Assembly: GCF_964031115.1 (NCBI RefSeq)
Contig: NZ_OZ035006.1
Coordinates: forward strand, 1,613,605 to 1,677,604
DNA from: Spiroplasma endosymbiont of Clivina fossor
Lineage (GTDB): Bacteria > Bacillota_I > Bacilli_A > Mycoplasmatales > Nriv7
Length of the DNA stretch: 64,000 nucleotides
Direction: 5' to 3'
Within the stretch, counting starts at the first letter, position 1; each line of letters begins with the position of its first letter. Below the pieces are notes generated by a model. It had not been told where the DNA came from. It ran no database searches and saw only the letters and a program-made list of their open reading frames with translations. The position numbers and the translations under genes were made by a program. Of this stretch, positions 18,407 through 34,074 are shown piece after piece.

Positions 18407-19474
18407 AGACTTCTTGCAAAATTAATTTAAAATATAATTGAATTGTTGTTTTTAATAAAAAGGTGGAATTTAAATGAAATTTAAAAAAAATAATCAAATA
18501 AGTGATAAAAATTTTTTAAGATTAACTGGTATTAAACATACTACTTTTAATAAAATGCTAGAAATTTTAAAAATAGAAGAATTAAAAAAGAGATTTCGTC
18601 GCGGAAGAACCAATAAATTATCATTAGAAAATCGTATTTTAATGACTTTAGAATATTGAAGAGAATATAGAACTTATTTTCATATTGCAAAAAGTTATGA
18701 TATTAGTGAAAGTAGTTGTTATAGAAATATCAAATGAATTGAAGACACTTTAATAAAACACCCTAATTTTCAACAACTTACTGGTCAAAAATCACTATTA
18801 AAAGATTATTTCAAAGATAAGACTGTTATAATTGATGTAACTGAAAGCCAAATCCAACGCCCAAAAAAAGACAAAAACAGCACTACTCAGGAAAAAAGAA
18901 AAAACACACAATAAAAACACAAGTTATAATTGAAAAAGATAGTAAAAAAATTATTAGTTCTGATTTTTCTTATGGTAAAAACCATGACTTTAAAATTTTA
19001 AAAGATTCAAAAATTAAATTTTTACCAGAAACAACTGTTTTAGTGGATTTAGGTTATCAAGGCATACAAAAAATTAATCATAATGTTTTAATTCCTAAAA
19101 GAAAATCAAAGAAAAACCCTTTAAATAAAGAAGAAAAGCAAAATAATGAGCGAATTTCAAAAATGAGAATTGTTATTGAAAATGTTTTTGCTATACTTAA
19201 AAAATTTAAAATTATTAGTGAAAAATATCGAAATCGTAGAAAAAGATTTGCTTTAAGATTTAATTTAATAGCTTCAATTTATAATTTACAACTATTAGTT
19301 TAAATATATTTGATAATTTAAAATTTCAGTCTTTTTTTATTGTAAATAATAATTTTTATTATGTTTTAATGACAAAATATTTGTAAAAATAATCTAAAAA
19401 TTATTTTAATAACACTTTTATATTTATTTTAAATTTAAAAATTATAATTATCATATTAATTTTGCAAGAAGTCT
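18407..19474 (+). mobile_element. IS5-A copy C
   Basis: Inserted in IS256 copy 3. AAT flanks it on both sides (18404-18406, 19475-19477) and joining the flanks restores the IS256 sequence. Confidence 0.9.
18474..19303 (+). CDS. IS5-A transposase, copy C
   Basis: The protein reads like copy A in both frames, with the same seven-A slip site. No damage is seen, so it may be active. Confidence 0.85.
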
Positions 19475-19860
19475 AATGAAGAAATAGCGTTAATTGCTTT
19501 AGATCATTTTTCAGAAAAATGAAATAAAAAGTATCCACAAATTACTAAATCATGAAAAAATAACTGAAATAATTTAATAATTTTTCTTGAATATCCTCAG
19601 GAATTTAGAAGAATTATTTACACAACTAATGCGATTGAATCTGTTAATAGTCAATTAAGAAAAGTCATTAAGAATAAAAAGATTTTTCCTAATGACGCAT
19701 CAGTTTTTAAAATATTTTATTTAGCATTTCAAAATATGGTTAAGAAATGAACGATGCCAATTCAAAATTGGGGTAATGCAATTTCACATTTAATGATAAA
19801 ATTTGAAGACAGAGTGAATTTAAGTTAATTACTTAGAGACACAGTTAATTGTACAGTCCC

Positions 19861-20301
19861 GATTTATAAGTGTTTAACAAGCTTTGTTAGTAAATTTTGT
19901 TTTTTTATTATTATTAGATAAAGATTTTAATAATTTTAAACTTAGCATACCTCTATATAGAAATTTCTACACTTTAACATCCGCATCCTACCCTTGGAAC
20001 TAATTTAATAGCGTGTATATTTTTAGGAAATCCACCCATTCATTTTTTTATTGCAAAACAAAACAAATTGCTATAGCTAATAGGGTGTTATCTATTAACT
20101 GGTAAACTTCTTTCGGTTATATGGATATGGCCGACCACCCACAATTTATCGTGCTTTAATACATACCAACATTATTAATTCACTTGTATTTAATTTTCAA
20201 AGAACAAATTTTTAACACCTTATAAAATAAAAAGACAATCATTGCTGACTGCCTTAATACTTATTCAAATATTTACCTACCTAACAAAACTTTATGCGTC
20301 C
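19861..20301 (+). repeat. Viral intergenic repeat R3
   Basis: Copy of R1 (3470-3904) with few differences, including the terminator-like hairpin and the minus-strand frame ending VPRVGCGC. It starts right at the IS256 right end and finishes with ATGCGTCC at 20301, where the IS1595-like fragment begins. No viral gene remains next to it. Confidence 0.65.
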
Positions 20302-20674
20302 TAATAACAATATTTATGTTAAATCCACAAACACCAAACGTTTACAAAAACAATGAGTTATTGAAAATATGAACAAAGAATTAATTAACGAAAATTCAAT
20401 TATTACTTCCGATATGCAAAAATTATATTTTTTAGTAGCAAAACAAACAAATTCTACTTTATGTGTAACTAAAACAACAATTAATCCTGAAGCTAGTTAT
20501 CGTAACTTAAATAAAATCAGTAAATTACAATCTAGTCTTAAAGAAGCCTTAATTCATTATCATGGTTTAGGTTTTACTAATATTCAAAATTATTTAAATC
20601 TCTGAAAATGAAAATACCAACATAAGGGTTTAACTCCAAACCAACAAACAGCGGTATTATATTTTAATGTATAA
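20302..20674 (+). pseudogene. IS1595-like transposase, C-terminal fragment
   Basis: Begins near NNNIYVKSTNTKRLQK and is open to the normal stop. It keeps the second acidic motif TSDMQKLY but lacks the zinc ribbon and the first catalytic Asp. Confidence 0.85.
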
Positions 20675-20775
20675 AAAAAGTTAAAGTAAAAATAGTAATT
20701 TTACATAAAAGCCTTTTAAAATTATCAAGTTGATGATTTTTTTTATTTTATCAAGAGTTTTCGACAAAATTAAAA
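20302..20775 (+). mobile_element. IS1595-like element copy 4, 3' part only
   Basis: Starts inside the transposase gene at the R3 edge and runs to the right end ATTAAAA at 20775. The right end abuts the sequence just downstream of the 5S rRNA. Confidence 0.85.
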
Positions 20776-20798
20776 AAGTGAATTAATAAATTAAAAAA

Positions 20799-20904
<106 letters not shown>

Positions 20905-20979
20905 TAGAGAGATTGCTCTCTCAAAACTAGACATAAACATTATTTTAGACTTTCAACAATAGGAATTACTTTTAAAATA

Positions 20980-23903
<2,924 letters not shown>

Positions 23904-24115
23904 CTAATTTTTCTTTGTCAAAAGAAAAACCTATTGCAATTATAAAAAATAAATGTTTATATCCAGTTTTCAAAGAACAATGCTCATAGAAATTACACTG
24001 TAATTTCTCATATTGCGTTTGAGAGATAAATAATCTCTCAAAACTAAACAGAACATCCTCAACCAAAGTTATTTGTTAAAATCTAATGTAATTAGTTTAT
24101 AAATATAAACTCCAT
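23904..24115 (-). other. 16S-23S spacer without tRNA
   Basis: About 210 bases with no tRNA-like fold recognised. It contains a GAGAGAT...ATCTCTC hairpin near 24019-24038 and a TTTTCAAAGAACAA box near 23960, likely processing or antitermination signals. Confidence 0.6.
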
Positions 24116-25646
<1,531 letters not shown>

Positions 25647-25800
25647 AAAAAGTGAAAATAAAAAAACATTTTATATTAATGTTTTCAATTTTTATTGTTT
25701 GTTTCATAACTCATCAGATTGACAGATTGTTCTGTTTAGTTTTCAAAGATCATTTTGTAATAGTAAGAAGCTTAACGACTTAATTACTAGTACATTTAAG

Positions 25801-25829
25801 ATAATACTGAATTTGGAAATAAATGTCAA
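25801..25829 (-). promoter_or_regulatory. rRNA operon promoter
   Basis: On the minus strand, TTGACA (25824-25829), a 17-base spacer and TATTAT (25801-25806). It lies about 155 bases upstream of the 16S gene. A leader TTTTCAAAGA box is near 25740. This is the best promoter match in the window. Confidence 0.75.
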
Positions 25830-26331
25830 CATAAATTTAAACTTTTTTTAAAATAATTCTAATTATCTTTTAAACCAATATTTAATCAATTAAATTCAAT
25901 ATATATCTTCGGAGTGTTTTAAAACCATAAATATATATTACCACAAATTTTAACTATTTAACGATATAAATTTTTTAATTTTGTCGAAAACTCTTGATAT
26001 TTATTGAATATACTTAATTTTAGGTATATTTTTAATATGATAGAGGTGGATAATAATTATGGAAAAAATAATTCAAGAACTAGTAAATACTTTAACAGAT
26101 GATCAATTTTTAGAATTTTATGAAAAAGTCAAACAACAAGCAGAATTAATAAAAAAAACAAAAACGTTTAAATGAAATTGATCAAAAATTTAGAGCGCAC
26201 GGTATTTAAATGCCCTAAATGTGAATCTTACCATTGCGTTAAAAATGGACATAATTCAGAAGGGAAACAAAAATATTTATGTAAAAATTGCCGTGCAAGT
26301 TTTGACGCTTTTCGTAATCATTTTATTTATT

Positions 26332-27377
26332 AGACTTCTTGCAAAATTATAATTATCATATTAATTTTTAAATTTAAAAATAATTTTTAGATTATTTTTA
26401 CAAATATTTTGTCATTAAAACATAATAAAAATTATTATTTACAATAAAAAAAGACTGAAATTTTAAATTATCAAATATATTTAAACTAATAGTTGTAAAT
26501 TATAAATTGAAGCTATTAAATTAAATCTTAAAGCAAATCTTTTTCTACGATTTCGATATTTTTCACTAATAATTTTAAATTTTTTAAGTATAGCAAAAAC
26601 ATTTTCAATAACAATTCTCATTTTTGAAATTCGCTCATTATTTTGCTTTTCTTCTTTATTTAAAGGGTTTTTCTTTGATTTTCTTTTAGGAATTAAAACA
26701 TTATGATTAATTTTTTGTATGCCTTGATAACCTAAATCCACTAAAACAGTTGTTTCTGGTAAAAATTTAATTTTTGAATCTTTTAAAATTTTAAAGTCAT
26801 GGTTTTTACCATAAGAAAAATCAGAACTAATAATTTTTTTACTATCTTTTTCAATTATAACTTGTGTTTTTATTGTGTGTTTTTTCTTTTTTCCTGAGTA
26901 GTGCTGTTTTTGTCTTTTTTTGGGCGTTGGATTTGGCTTTCAGTTACATCAATTATAACAGTCTTATCTTTGAAATAATCTTTTAATAGTGATTTTTGAC
27001 CAGTAAGTTGTTGAAAATTAGGGTGTTTTATTAAAGTGTCTTCAATTCATTTGATATTTCTATAACAACTACTTTCACTAATATCATAACTTTTTGCAAT
27101 ATGAAAATAAGTTCTATATTCTCTTCAATATTCTAAAGTCATTAAAATACGATTTTCTAATGATAATTTATTGGTTCTTCCGCGACGAAATCTCTTTTTT
27201 AATTCTTCTATTTTTAAAATTTCTAGCATTTTATTAAAAGTAGTATGTTTAATACCAGTTAATCTTAAAAAATTTTTATCACTTATTTGATTATTTTTTT
27301 TAAATTTCATTTAAATTCCACCTTTTTATTAAAAACAACAATTCAATTATATTTTAAATTAATTTTGCAAGAAGTCT
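26332..27377 (-). mobile_element. IS5-A copy D, 1046 bp variant
   Basis: ATT flanks both sides. It is 22 bp shorter than the other copies. Near the 3' terminus a 20-bp segment is inverted (TTATAATTATCATATTAAT in place of its complement) and the following bases are deleted. The outer GCAAAATT end is kept. Confidence 0.85.
26481..27310 (-). CDS. IS5-A transposase, copy D
   Basis: The coding part is unaffected by the change at the terminus. Same 276-residue frameshifted product, with the same slip site and catalytic candidates. Confidence 0.83.
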
Positions 27378-28063
27378 ATTGAAGTCATTTAAATTATGAA
27401 CAATGAAATTTATTGATTCAAATTTCATTGCTGGGGCAATCTAGTAAAACAATTTCTCGTTTTATTAAAACTACATTAAAAACTGCTTGATATAATCGTC
27501 AAAAATTAATGAAATCAAAACAATTAGAAAATACCCAATTAAAATTTAAAAAATTATCTGGTAAAATCCAAATCGATGAAACATTTATTAAAGAAATCCA
27601 TAAAGGAAATTTCAAATATAAAACTGATCCACGAAGAATTCACCTTAACCCATTCGCAACTAATACTAAATGCTGTATTCAAATGGCAATTGATAATAAT
27701 AACAATATTTATGTTAAATCCACAAACACCAAACGTTTACAAAAACAATGAGTTATTGAAAATATGAACAAAGAATTAATTAACGAAAATTCAATTATTA
27801 CTTCTGATATGCAAAAATTATATTTTTTAGTAGCAAAACAAACAAATTCTACTTTATGTGTAACTAAAACAACAACTAATCCTGAAGCTAGTTATCGTAA
27901 CTTAAATAAAATCAGTAAATTACAATCTAGTCTTAAAGAAGCCTTAATTCATTATCATGGTTTAGGTTTTACTAATATTCAAAATTATTTAAATCTCTGA
28001 AAATGAAAATACCAACATAAGAATTTAACTCCAAACCAACAAACAGCGATATTATATTTTAAT

Positions 28064-29131
28064 AGACTTCTTGCAAAATTAATATGATAATTATAATTTT
28101 TAAATTTAAAATAAATATAAAAGTGTTATTAAAATAATTTTTAGATTATTTTTACAAATATTTTGTCATTAAAACATAATAAAAATTATTATTTACAATA
28201 AAAAAAGACTGAAATTTTAAATTATCAAATATATTTAAACTAATAGTTGTAAATTATAAATTGAAGCTATTAAATTAAATCTTAAAGCAAATCTTTTTCT
28301 ACGATTTCGATATTTTTCACTAATAATTTTAAATTTTTTAAGTATAGCAAAAACATTTTCAATAACAATTCTCATTTTTGAAATTCGCTCATTATTTTGC
28401 TTTTCTTCTTTATTTAAAGGGTTTTTCTTTGATTTTCTTTTAGGAATTAAAACATTATGATTAATTTTTTGTATGCCTTGATAACCTAAATCCACTAAAA
28501 CAGTTGTTTCTGGTAAAAATTTAATTTTTGAATCTTTTAAAATTTTAAAGTCATGGTTTTTACCATAAGAAAAATCAGAACTAATAATTTTTTTACTATC
28601 TTTTTCAATTATAACTTGTGTTTTTATTGTGTGTTTTTTCTTTTTTCCTGAGTAGTGCTGTTTTTGTCTTTTTTTGGGCGTTGGATTTGGCTTTCAGTTA
28701 CATCAATTATAACAGTCTTATCTTTGAAATAATCTTTTAATAGTGATTTTTGACCAGTAAGTTGTTGAAAATTAGGGTGTTTTATTAAAGTGTCTTCAAT
28801 TCATTTGATATTTCTATAACAACTACTTTCACTAATATCATAACTTTTTGCAATATGAAAATAAGTTCTATATTCTCTTCAATATTCTAAAGTCATTAAA
28901 ATACGATTTTCTAATGATAATTTATTGGTTCTTCCGCGACGAAATCTCTTTTTTAATTCTTCTATTTTTAAAATTTCTAGCATTTTATTAAAAGTAGTAT
29001 GTTTAATACCAGTTAATCTTAAAAAATTTTTATCACTTATTTGATTATTTTTTTTAAATTTCATTTAAATTCCACCTTTTTATTAAAAACAACAATTCAA
29101 TTATATTTTAAATTAATTTTGCAAGAAGTCT
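28064..29131 (-). mobile_element. IS5-A copy E
   Basis: AAT at 28061-28063 and 29132-29134. Inserted about 10 bases before the stop codon of IS1595-like copy 5. Confidence 0.9.
28235..29064 (-). CDS. IS5-A transposase, copy E
   Basis: Same protein as copy A in both frames. No damage seen. Confidence 0.85.
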
Positions 29132-29605
29132 AATGTATAAAAAAGTTAAAGTAAAAATAGTAATTTTACATAAAAGCCTTTTAAAATTATCAAGTTGATG
29201 ATTTTTTTTATTTTATCAAGAGTTTTCGAGAAAATTAAAATTTTTTACAATCCGCATTAAATGTTCAACTGTCATCTCACCACTTTCAACTAAATGATTG
29301 TAAACACTTAGCGGTTGTACTTCAATATAATCATAAAATTGCATTATTGCTTCCAATTCTTGTTGACTCCGATTACGAGTAAACTCAAAAACCTCACCAT
29401 TAACACAACCAGAACCAATAAAAACATTAGCGCGCATTTCTTGCAATGCCGCAATCGTAATTTTAGGACTACTATAAAAGTACTTAGTATGCGACAACGA
29501 AACTAACGAAAATAAATCTTTCAATCCTTGCTCATTTTTAGCAATTACTGTTGTTTGATTACCAAATAGCTTGGCAAAAATTGGTTCATAATTAATCTTT
29601 TCAAT

Positions 29606-30673
29606 AGACTTCTTGCAAAATTAATATGATAATTATAATTTTTAAATTTAAAATAAATATAAAAGTGTTATTAAAATAATTTTTAGATTATTTTTACAAA
29701 TATTTTGTCATTAAAACATAATAAAAATTATTATTTACAATAAAAAAAGACTGAAATTTTAAATTATCAAATATATTTAAACTAATAGTTGTAAATTATA
29801 AATTGAAGCTATTAAATTAAATCTTAAAGCAAATCTTTTTCTACGATTTCGATATTTTTCACTAATAATTTTAAATTTTTTAAGTATAGCAAAAACATTT
29901 TCAATAACAATTCTCATTTTTGAAATTCGCTCATTATTTTGCTTTTCTTCTTTATTTAAAGGGTTATTCTTTGATTTTCTTTTAGGAATTAAAACATTAT
30001 GATTAATTTTTTGTATGCCTTGATAACCTAAATCCACTAAAACAGTTGTTTCTGGTAAAAATTTAATTTTTGAATCTTTTAAAATTTTAAAGTCATGGTT
30101 TTTACCATAAGAAAAATCAGAACTAATAATTTTTTTACTATCTTTTTCAATTATAACTTGTGTTTTTATTGTGTGTTTTTTCTTTTTTCCTGAGTAGTGC
30201 TGTTTTTGTCTTTTTTTGGGCGTTGGATTTGGCTTTCAGTTACATCAATTATAACAGTCTTATCTTTGAAATAATCTTTTAATAGTGATTTTTGACCAGT
30301 AAGTTGTTGAAAATTAGGGTGTTTTATTAAAGTGTCTTCAATTCATTTGATATTTCTATAACAACTACTTTCACTAATATCATAACTTTTTGCAATATGA
30401 AAATAAGTTCTATATTCTCTTCAATATTCTAAAGTCATTAAAATACGATTTTCTAATGATAATTTATTGGTTCTTCCGCGACGAAATCTCTTTTTTAATT
30501 CTTCTATTTTTAAAATTTCTAGCATTTTATTAAAAGTAGTATGTTTAATACCAGTTAATCTTAAAAAATTTTTATCACTTATTTGATTATTTTTTTTAAA
30601 TTTCATTTAAATTCCACCTTTTTATTAAAAACAACAATTCAATTATATTTTAAATTAATTTTGCAAGAAGTCT
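29606..30673 (-). mobile_element. IS5-A copy F
   Basis: Inserted in the second polC. AAT flanks both sides, and the right flank has two extra bases (AATATATC against AATATC in the intact polC). Confidence 0.88.
29777..30606 (-). CDS. IS5-A transposase, copy F
   Basis: One substitution against copy A, Lys to Asn, in PKRKSKNNPLNK. Slip site and catalytic candidates unchanged. Confidence 0.85.
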
Positions 30674-31122
30674 AATATATCTAATAATGTTTTTACTTGA
30701 TAATTATCTTCTAAATCCGTTAACATCACGGCAAATACAGCAGCTAATATTTCAGCATCATAATCAGCACGATGAGCAATTTCTTCATTATACTTAATAT
30801 TATATTTTCTAACAACCGTTCCTAAACGATGATAGCGTAACTGTTGTTGCAATAACCGTGATAATTGCAAAGTATCAATAATCGGATTAGTAAGTTTTCC
30901 ATTAACCCATTTGATTTCACAGTTCTTGAATAAAACCAATATCAAATGATGCATTATGAGCCACAAGAACAGCATTCTGTAAAACTTCTTTAATCTCAGC
31001 AGCCACAACTTCAATTGGTGGCTTATCTTGTAACATTTCATTACTAATCCCAGTTAATGATTCACTAAAAGCACTAACATTACTTTTGGGTTTAATTAAA
31101 AAATCATTCTAATTTTAAAGTA

Positions 31123-31224
31123 TGTAATATACCACAGACTTATGACAAACACAAGAGGTTTTTTAAAAAAGGTTGTAATATACCGCAGACTTATGACAAG
31201 CACAAGAGGGTTTTTAAAAAAGGT
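31123..31224 (+). repeat. Two 51-bp tandem repeats
   Basis: Each unit begins TGTAATATACC, continues with CAGACTTATGACAA and CACAAGAGG, and ends in T and A runs with AAAAAAGGT. The two units differ at a few places. They sit between the broken polC and the MITE-like element. No coding potential. Confidence 0.75.
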
Positions 31225-31522
31225 CGCGTTTTATCTTAGGTATTTTTAAAAAAAGAAAAAATAATCATTTACTATAAATTATTTCAATATTCAAATTAAG
31301 TATATATTTCTTATGTATGATTTTTGTTGTAAAAAATTATTTTAATGTTGTTTTTATAAGCATTTTACTTAGTTTTTATAACCCTTTATTAATATTATGT
31401 TTGTTAATATTAAATATTTTGTTTTATTACTTATTTTTCAAATAAAAAGGTAATCAATTTTTAGTTGCTTTTCTTTCAAAATTATTTAAATCTTTTCCCA
31501 CCTAACAAAACTTTATGCGTCC
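31222..31522. mobile_element. MITE-like element, copy b (301 bp)
   Basis: Starts GGTCGCGTTTTATCTTAGGT and ends ACTTTATGCGTCC. The interior matches the element at 3914-4249 but lacks the lone IS1595-like end. No gene inside. Confidence 0.5.
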
Positions 31523-31671
31523 TAAATCAAATAATGCAGGAATTTCTTAAAAATAGTTTATAATTAAATTCCAAAATAAAGAAATCGCAGATTAAAATTT
31601 GGAGAAAGCTTCTTGATTATTCAATAAATTTTATTAATTAGTAAAAACTCACGAAAAAAAAGGTAATTAAT

Positions 31672-32612
31672 ATGAAAAAATTATTAGGATTAATGGGAAC
31701 AATAACAATAGCCGGGGGCGGGACGGCCGGAATTGTCGGAAACGCACCAGCTTCAGCAAAAAATAAAATTAATTATTTACAAACAAATAATTTAGAAAAT
31801 TTAAATAGAAAAAAAGAAATACAAGTTTAGAAAGTGCTGGTGCTGTAGGTTTAGAAAGTGTTGTTAATAAGTTGGCTCCTGCGGTTTCAAATGTTGCTAA
31901 AGGTCATGTTATTACAGAAAGTATTAACACAGCAACTAACACACTAAAGAGTGGGGCAGATATTGTTAAAGCAGGATTTGATATTGATAATGCAAATAGA
32001 AAAACGGGTGCCGAGATTGGAAAAATGAATTCTGAAACAGCATTAAATGAAGAAAACTTAAAATCCATTAAAATTGACAATCAATATAAACCTAAATTCC
32101 AAGAAATTAAAATAAAGCAAGAAGAAGCTAAAATAGATCAAGAAAAAGCTATAGCGAGACAATATGAAGCTAAAGCAAATCAAGAAGAAGCTAAAGCAAA
32201 TCAAGAAAAAGCTAAAATGGATCAAGAAAAAGCTATAGCAAGACAATATGAAGCTAAAGCAAATCAAGAAGAAATAAAAACAGAACTAAAAGAATTTGAA
32301 ACTTATCAACTGGAAAAACAGAGGGAAAATGTTGTGTTTCAAATAAATAGAATAGATTCTGAAACTAATGATTTTAAAGAAGAAATAAAATTATTGAAAA
32401 CAAAAAAACAAAAATTAGAAGATAAATTAAATAAATTAGAAAATGATCAAGATATAGATGAATTAAATTCAGAAATTGAATCAAAAATAGAAAAAATTGA
32501 ATCAAAAATAGAAAAAATTGAATCAAAAATAGAAAAAATTAGGGAAAAAATAAAAGAAGCCAACAGAGAAAGAACTTATTATTCTCGTTTAAGTGTGACA
32601 AGCAATAATTAA
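31672..32612 (+). pseudogene. Secreted coiled-coil repeat protein, frameshifted
   Basis: Starts MKKLLGLMGTITIAGGGTAG, a signal-peptide-like N-terminus with likely cleavage after ASA and no lipobox Cys. An A-run frameshift near 31815 stops the first frame after KKEIQV. The second frame continues as NTSLESAGAVGLESVV to SRLSVTSNN. The mature part is rich in Lys, Glu, Gln and Ala, with a repeated block DQEKAIARQYEAKANQEE (twice) and SKIEKIE (three times), typical of a long coiled coil. It was probably a surface or secreted protein; one base change would restore about 313 residues. Confidence 0.65.
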
Positions 32613-32630
32613 AATAAAAAAATATTGGGA

Positions 32631-32914
32631 GGGACCTACACAATTAATTGTGTCTCTAAGTAATTAACTTAAATTCACTCTATCCTTGAATTTTATCATT
32701 AAATGTGAAATTTCTTTACCCCGATTTTGAATTGGCATCGTTAATTTCTTAATCATATTTTGAAATGCTAAATAGAATATTTTAAAAACTGATGCGTCAT
32801 TAGGAAAAATCTTTTTAGTCTTAATGACTTTTCTTAATTGACTATTAACAGATTCAATTGCATTAATTTGTGTAAATAATCTTTCTAAATTTCTGGGGAT
32901 ATTCAAGAAAAATT
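32631..32914 (-). mobile_element. IS256 copy 4, right-end fragment
   Basis: Right end GGGACCTACACAATTAATTG and the last 80 or so codons of the transposase only. More diverged than the other copies. The break at 32914 lies 8 bases from the stop of the ORF3-type transposase. Confidence 0.8.
32664..32914 (-). pseudogene. IS256-family transposase, C-terminal remnant
   Basis: Keeps the motif [14 protein letters not shown] and the end SHLMIKFKDRVNLS. An extra base before INAIES marks a frameshift against other copies. Confidence 0.8.
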
Positions 32915-32921
32915 CTAACAA

Positions 32922-34004
32922 TTACTTTGTTAAAAATTCTTGTAATTTTTGAAATGGAGTTTTAGTGTTTAAAGATGAGTGACAGCGTTCAAAGTTATAA
33001 AAGTAATAATATTTGTTTAAATAATGTTGAAGCTCATTTTGATTTAAATTTTTATCCTTAGCATAAAATAATTTGGTATAATGTTGATGAAACCGTTCAA
33101 TTTTACCATTACTCTGTGGCGAACGAATTGGAGTAGTTTCGTGGACAATTCCGTTCCTCGAAAGAAAGGTTGTAAAAGGCCTTTCTTTTACTTTGTATGA
33201 TTTTTTATTACTTCAATTGGTAGTAGTAAATTCCGGAGCATTGTCAGTACGAAGGCGTTTAATTGTTATGCCAAGTTCGCCGAAATCTTTCATTGCTCTT
33301 TGCACGGCATTAATAGCATTGTTAGTTCCTAAACTATCATAAACATAACCAAATACTATGCGTGTTATTTCGTCAATGAAATCATAAATGTAATATTTTT
33401 TATCAACCGGAAAATTTGATGTGGTAATAATTTTAGCATCCATTTGTAAAAGACCAATCTCGGAAACTTCATAACGCTTAAAATGGCGTTTAGTTTGTTT
33501 GATTTGTTGTTTTAATTCTTTTCAACGAGGGTCAGATTTAATTCAACGATAAAAGGTTTTGATATTTTTTGGAACTTCTGAATTTTTTACATCGTGAAAA
33601 CCGATTTTTAAATTGTTAAATAAAGACCACATTCCGCCGGCTTGAAGATTTTTGTAATCAAAATATAAATCACATACTTTTTCACGAGAATTTAAACTAT
33701 ATTGATAATTAAGGTTTTGTGGTTTTGTAGTTTTAAACAATAACAAATCTAAATTGTCAGAATAATAAGCGGTCATAATTTTTTGTGCTCAACGATAAAA
33801 GGTTTTCGTTGCGTTCTTAAAATATTTTTTAATAAGTTTTGTTAAAGTAGTTTCTTCAATATAGAAATAAGTACATAAATTTAAATAGGCAGTAATGCGT
33901 TTTTTAGTTTTATAGTAATAAGGATTACGGCAATTAGCACTTAATCAGCTTTGTACTTTTGCTTTTAAATCTGCTAAATCAGCTTGGGAAATAATATATT
34001 TCAT
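32922..34004 (-). CDS. SpV1 ORF3-type DDE transposase, intact
   Basis: A 360-residue protein from MKYIISQADLADLKAKV to the stop at 32922, with no frame break once TGA is read as Trp. The integrase-type (rve) core shows the catalytic set: D in LLQMDAKIITT, D in RLRTDNAPEF and E in SNGKIERFH. The N-terminus has helical, DNA-binding-like segments. Viruses of the SpV1 group carry such a transposase, which could explain their integration. This is the only complete copy here; fragments lie at 4250 and 49264. Confidence 0.85.
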
Positions 34005-34025
34005 TTTTAAACTCCTTAAATTAAG

Positions 34026-34054
34026 AAAATCGTATTACAAAAAAACACGATTTT
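34026..34054. terminator. Stem-loop terminator after lipoprotein I
   Basis: AAAATCGT / ACGATTTT stem with an A-rich loop, 20 bases after the end of lipoprotein I. Same family as 4915-4942 and 38072-38098. Confidence 0.55.
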
Positions 34055-34074
34055 CAAAAATATTTATTAAATTA

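Larger units (their letters stand above)
16372..19828 (+). pseudogene. IS256-family transposase, interrupted and decayed
   Basis: The start codon is followed by 15 A where 8 are in frame. Further damage: an extra AC in ATTACACTAAAAATGG near 17758, a lost T in GGGATGTCGATGC near 18262, an extra A in CCTTAACAAAG near 18350, and two IS insertions. The stop is at 19828, after DRVNLS. Its intact right half shows the normal C-terminus missing from copies 1 and 2b. Confidence 0.85.
16304..19860 (+). mobile_element. IS256 copy 3 with both ends, holding two ISs
   Basis: The left end GGGCCTGTCC is at 16304 and the right end ACAGTCCC at 19860, so the full element is present. It is interrupted at 16480-17627 by the IS1595-like element and at 18407-19474 by IS5-A. 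The outer flanks do not repeat, so one side has been rearranged. Confidence 0.9.
26059..29140 (+). pseudogene. IS1595-like transposase, frameshifted and twice interrupted
   Basis: Damage: an extra A near 26155, the same extra T before the zinc ribbon as in copy 3 (GGTATTTAAATGCC), IS5-A at 26332 after NHFIY, and IS5-A at 28064 just before the final stop. The middle part, 27378-28063, is open. Confidence 0.85.
25972..29240 (+). mobile_element. IS1595-like element copy 5, split by two IS5-A copies
   Basis: The left end is at 25972 and the right end at 29240 (with GAGAAAATT instead of GACAAAATT). IS5-A copies D and E sit inside. The left flank is rRNA leader DNA and the right flank is polC DNA, with no 8-bp repeat. 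The element marks a recombination joint. Confidence 0.85.
29241..31107 (-). pseudogene. polC: Second polC, middle fragment (exonuclease to PHP region)
   Basis: Matches the intact gene at 54577-58932 between about 56817 and 57612, with point changes. It is split by IS5-A copy F. A lost or changed stretch near 30908 (AAGTTTTCCATTAACCCATT) breaks the frame around the GYGKLTNP segment. The 3' side is cut by the IS1595-like right end at 29240. The 5' side ends at AAAAAATCAT (31098-31107), the same 10 bases at which the other part of this gene starts at 49998. Confidence 0.85.

Noticed and set aside
16304-19860. IS256 copy 3 as an active element
   Set aside because: Both ends are present, but the transposase has several frameshifts and two IS insertions.
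23904-24115. tRNA genes in the rRNA spacer
   Set aside because: No cloverleaf or TTC-loop signature seen; no tRNA gene recognised anywhere in the window by eye.
29315-29506. Plus-strand frame of 63 codons, repeated at 56893-57084
   Set aside because: Repeated only because it is antisense to polC, which is duplicated.
31123-31224. CRISPR array
   Set aside because: Only two direct units with no spacers; no cas genes anywhere in the window.
32058-32267. Minus-strand frame rich in Phe, Ser and Ile
   Set aside because: Mirror of the Lys/Glu-rich coiled-coil repeats on the other strand.
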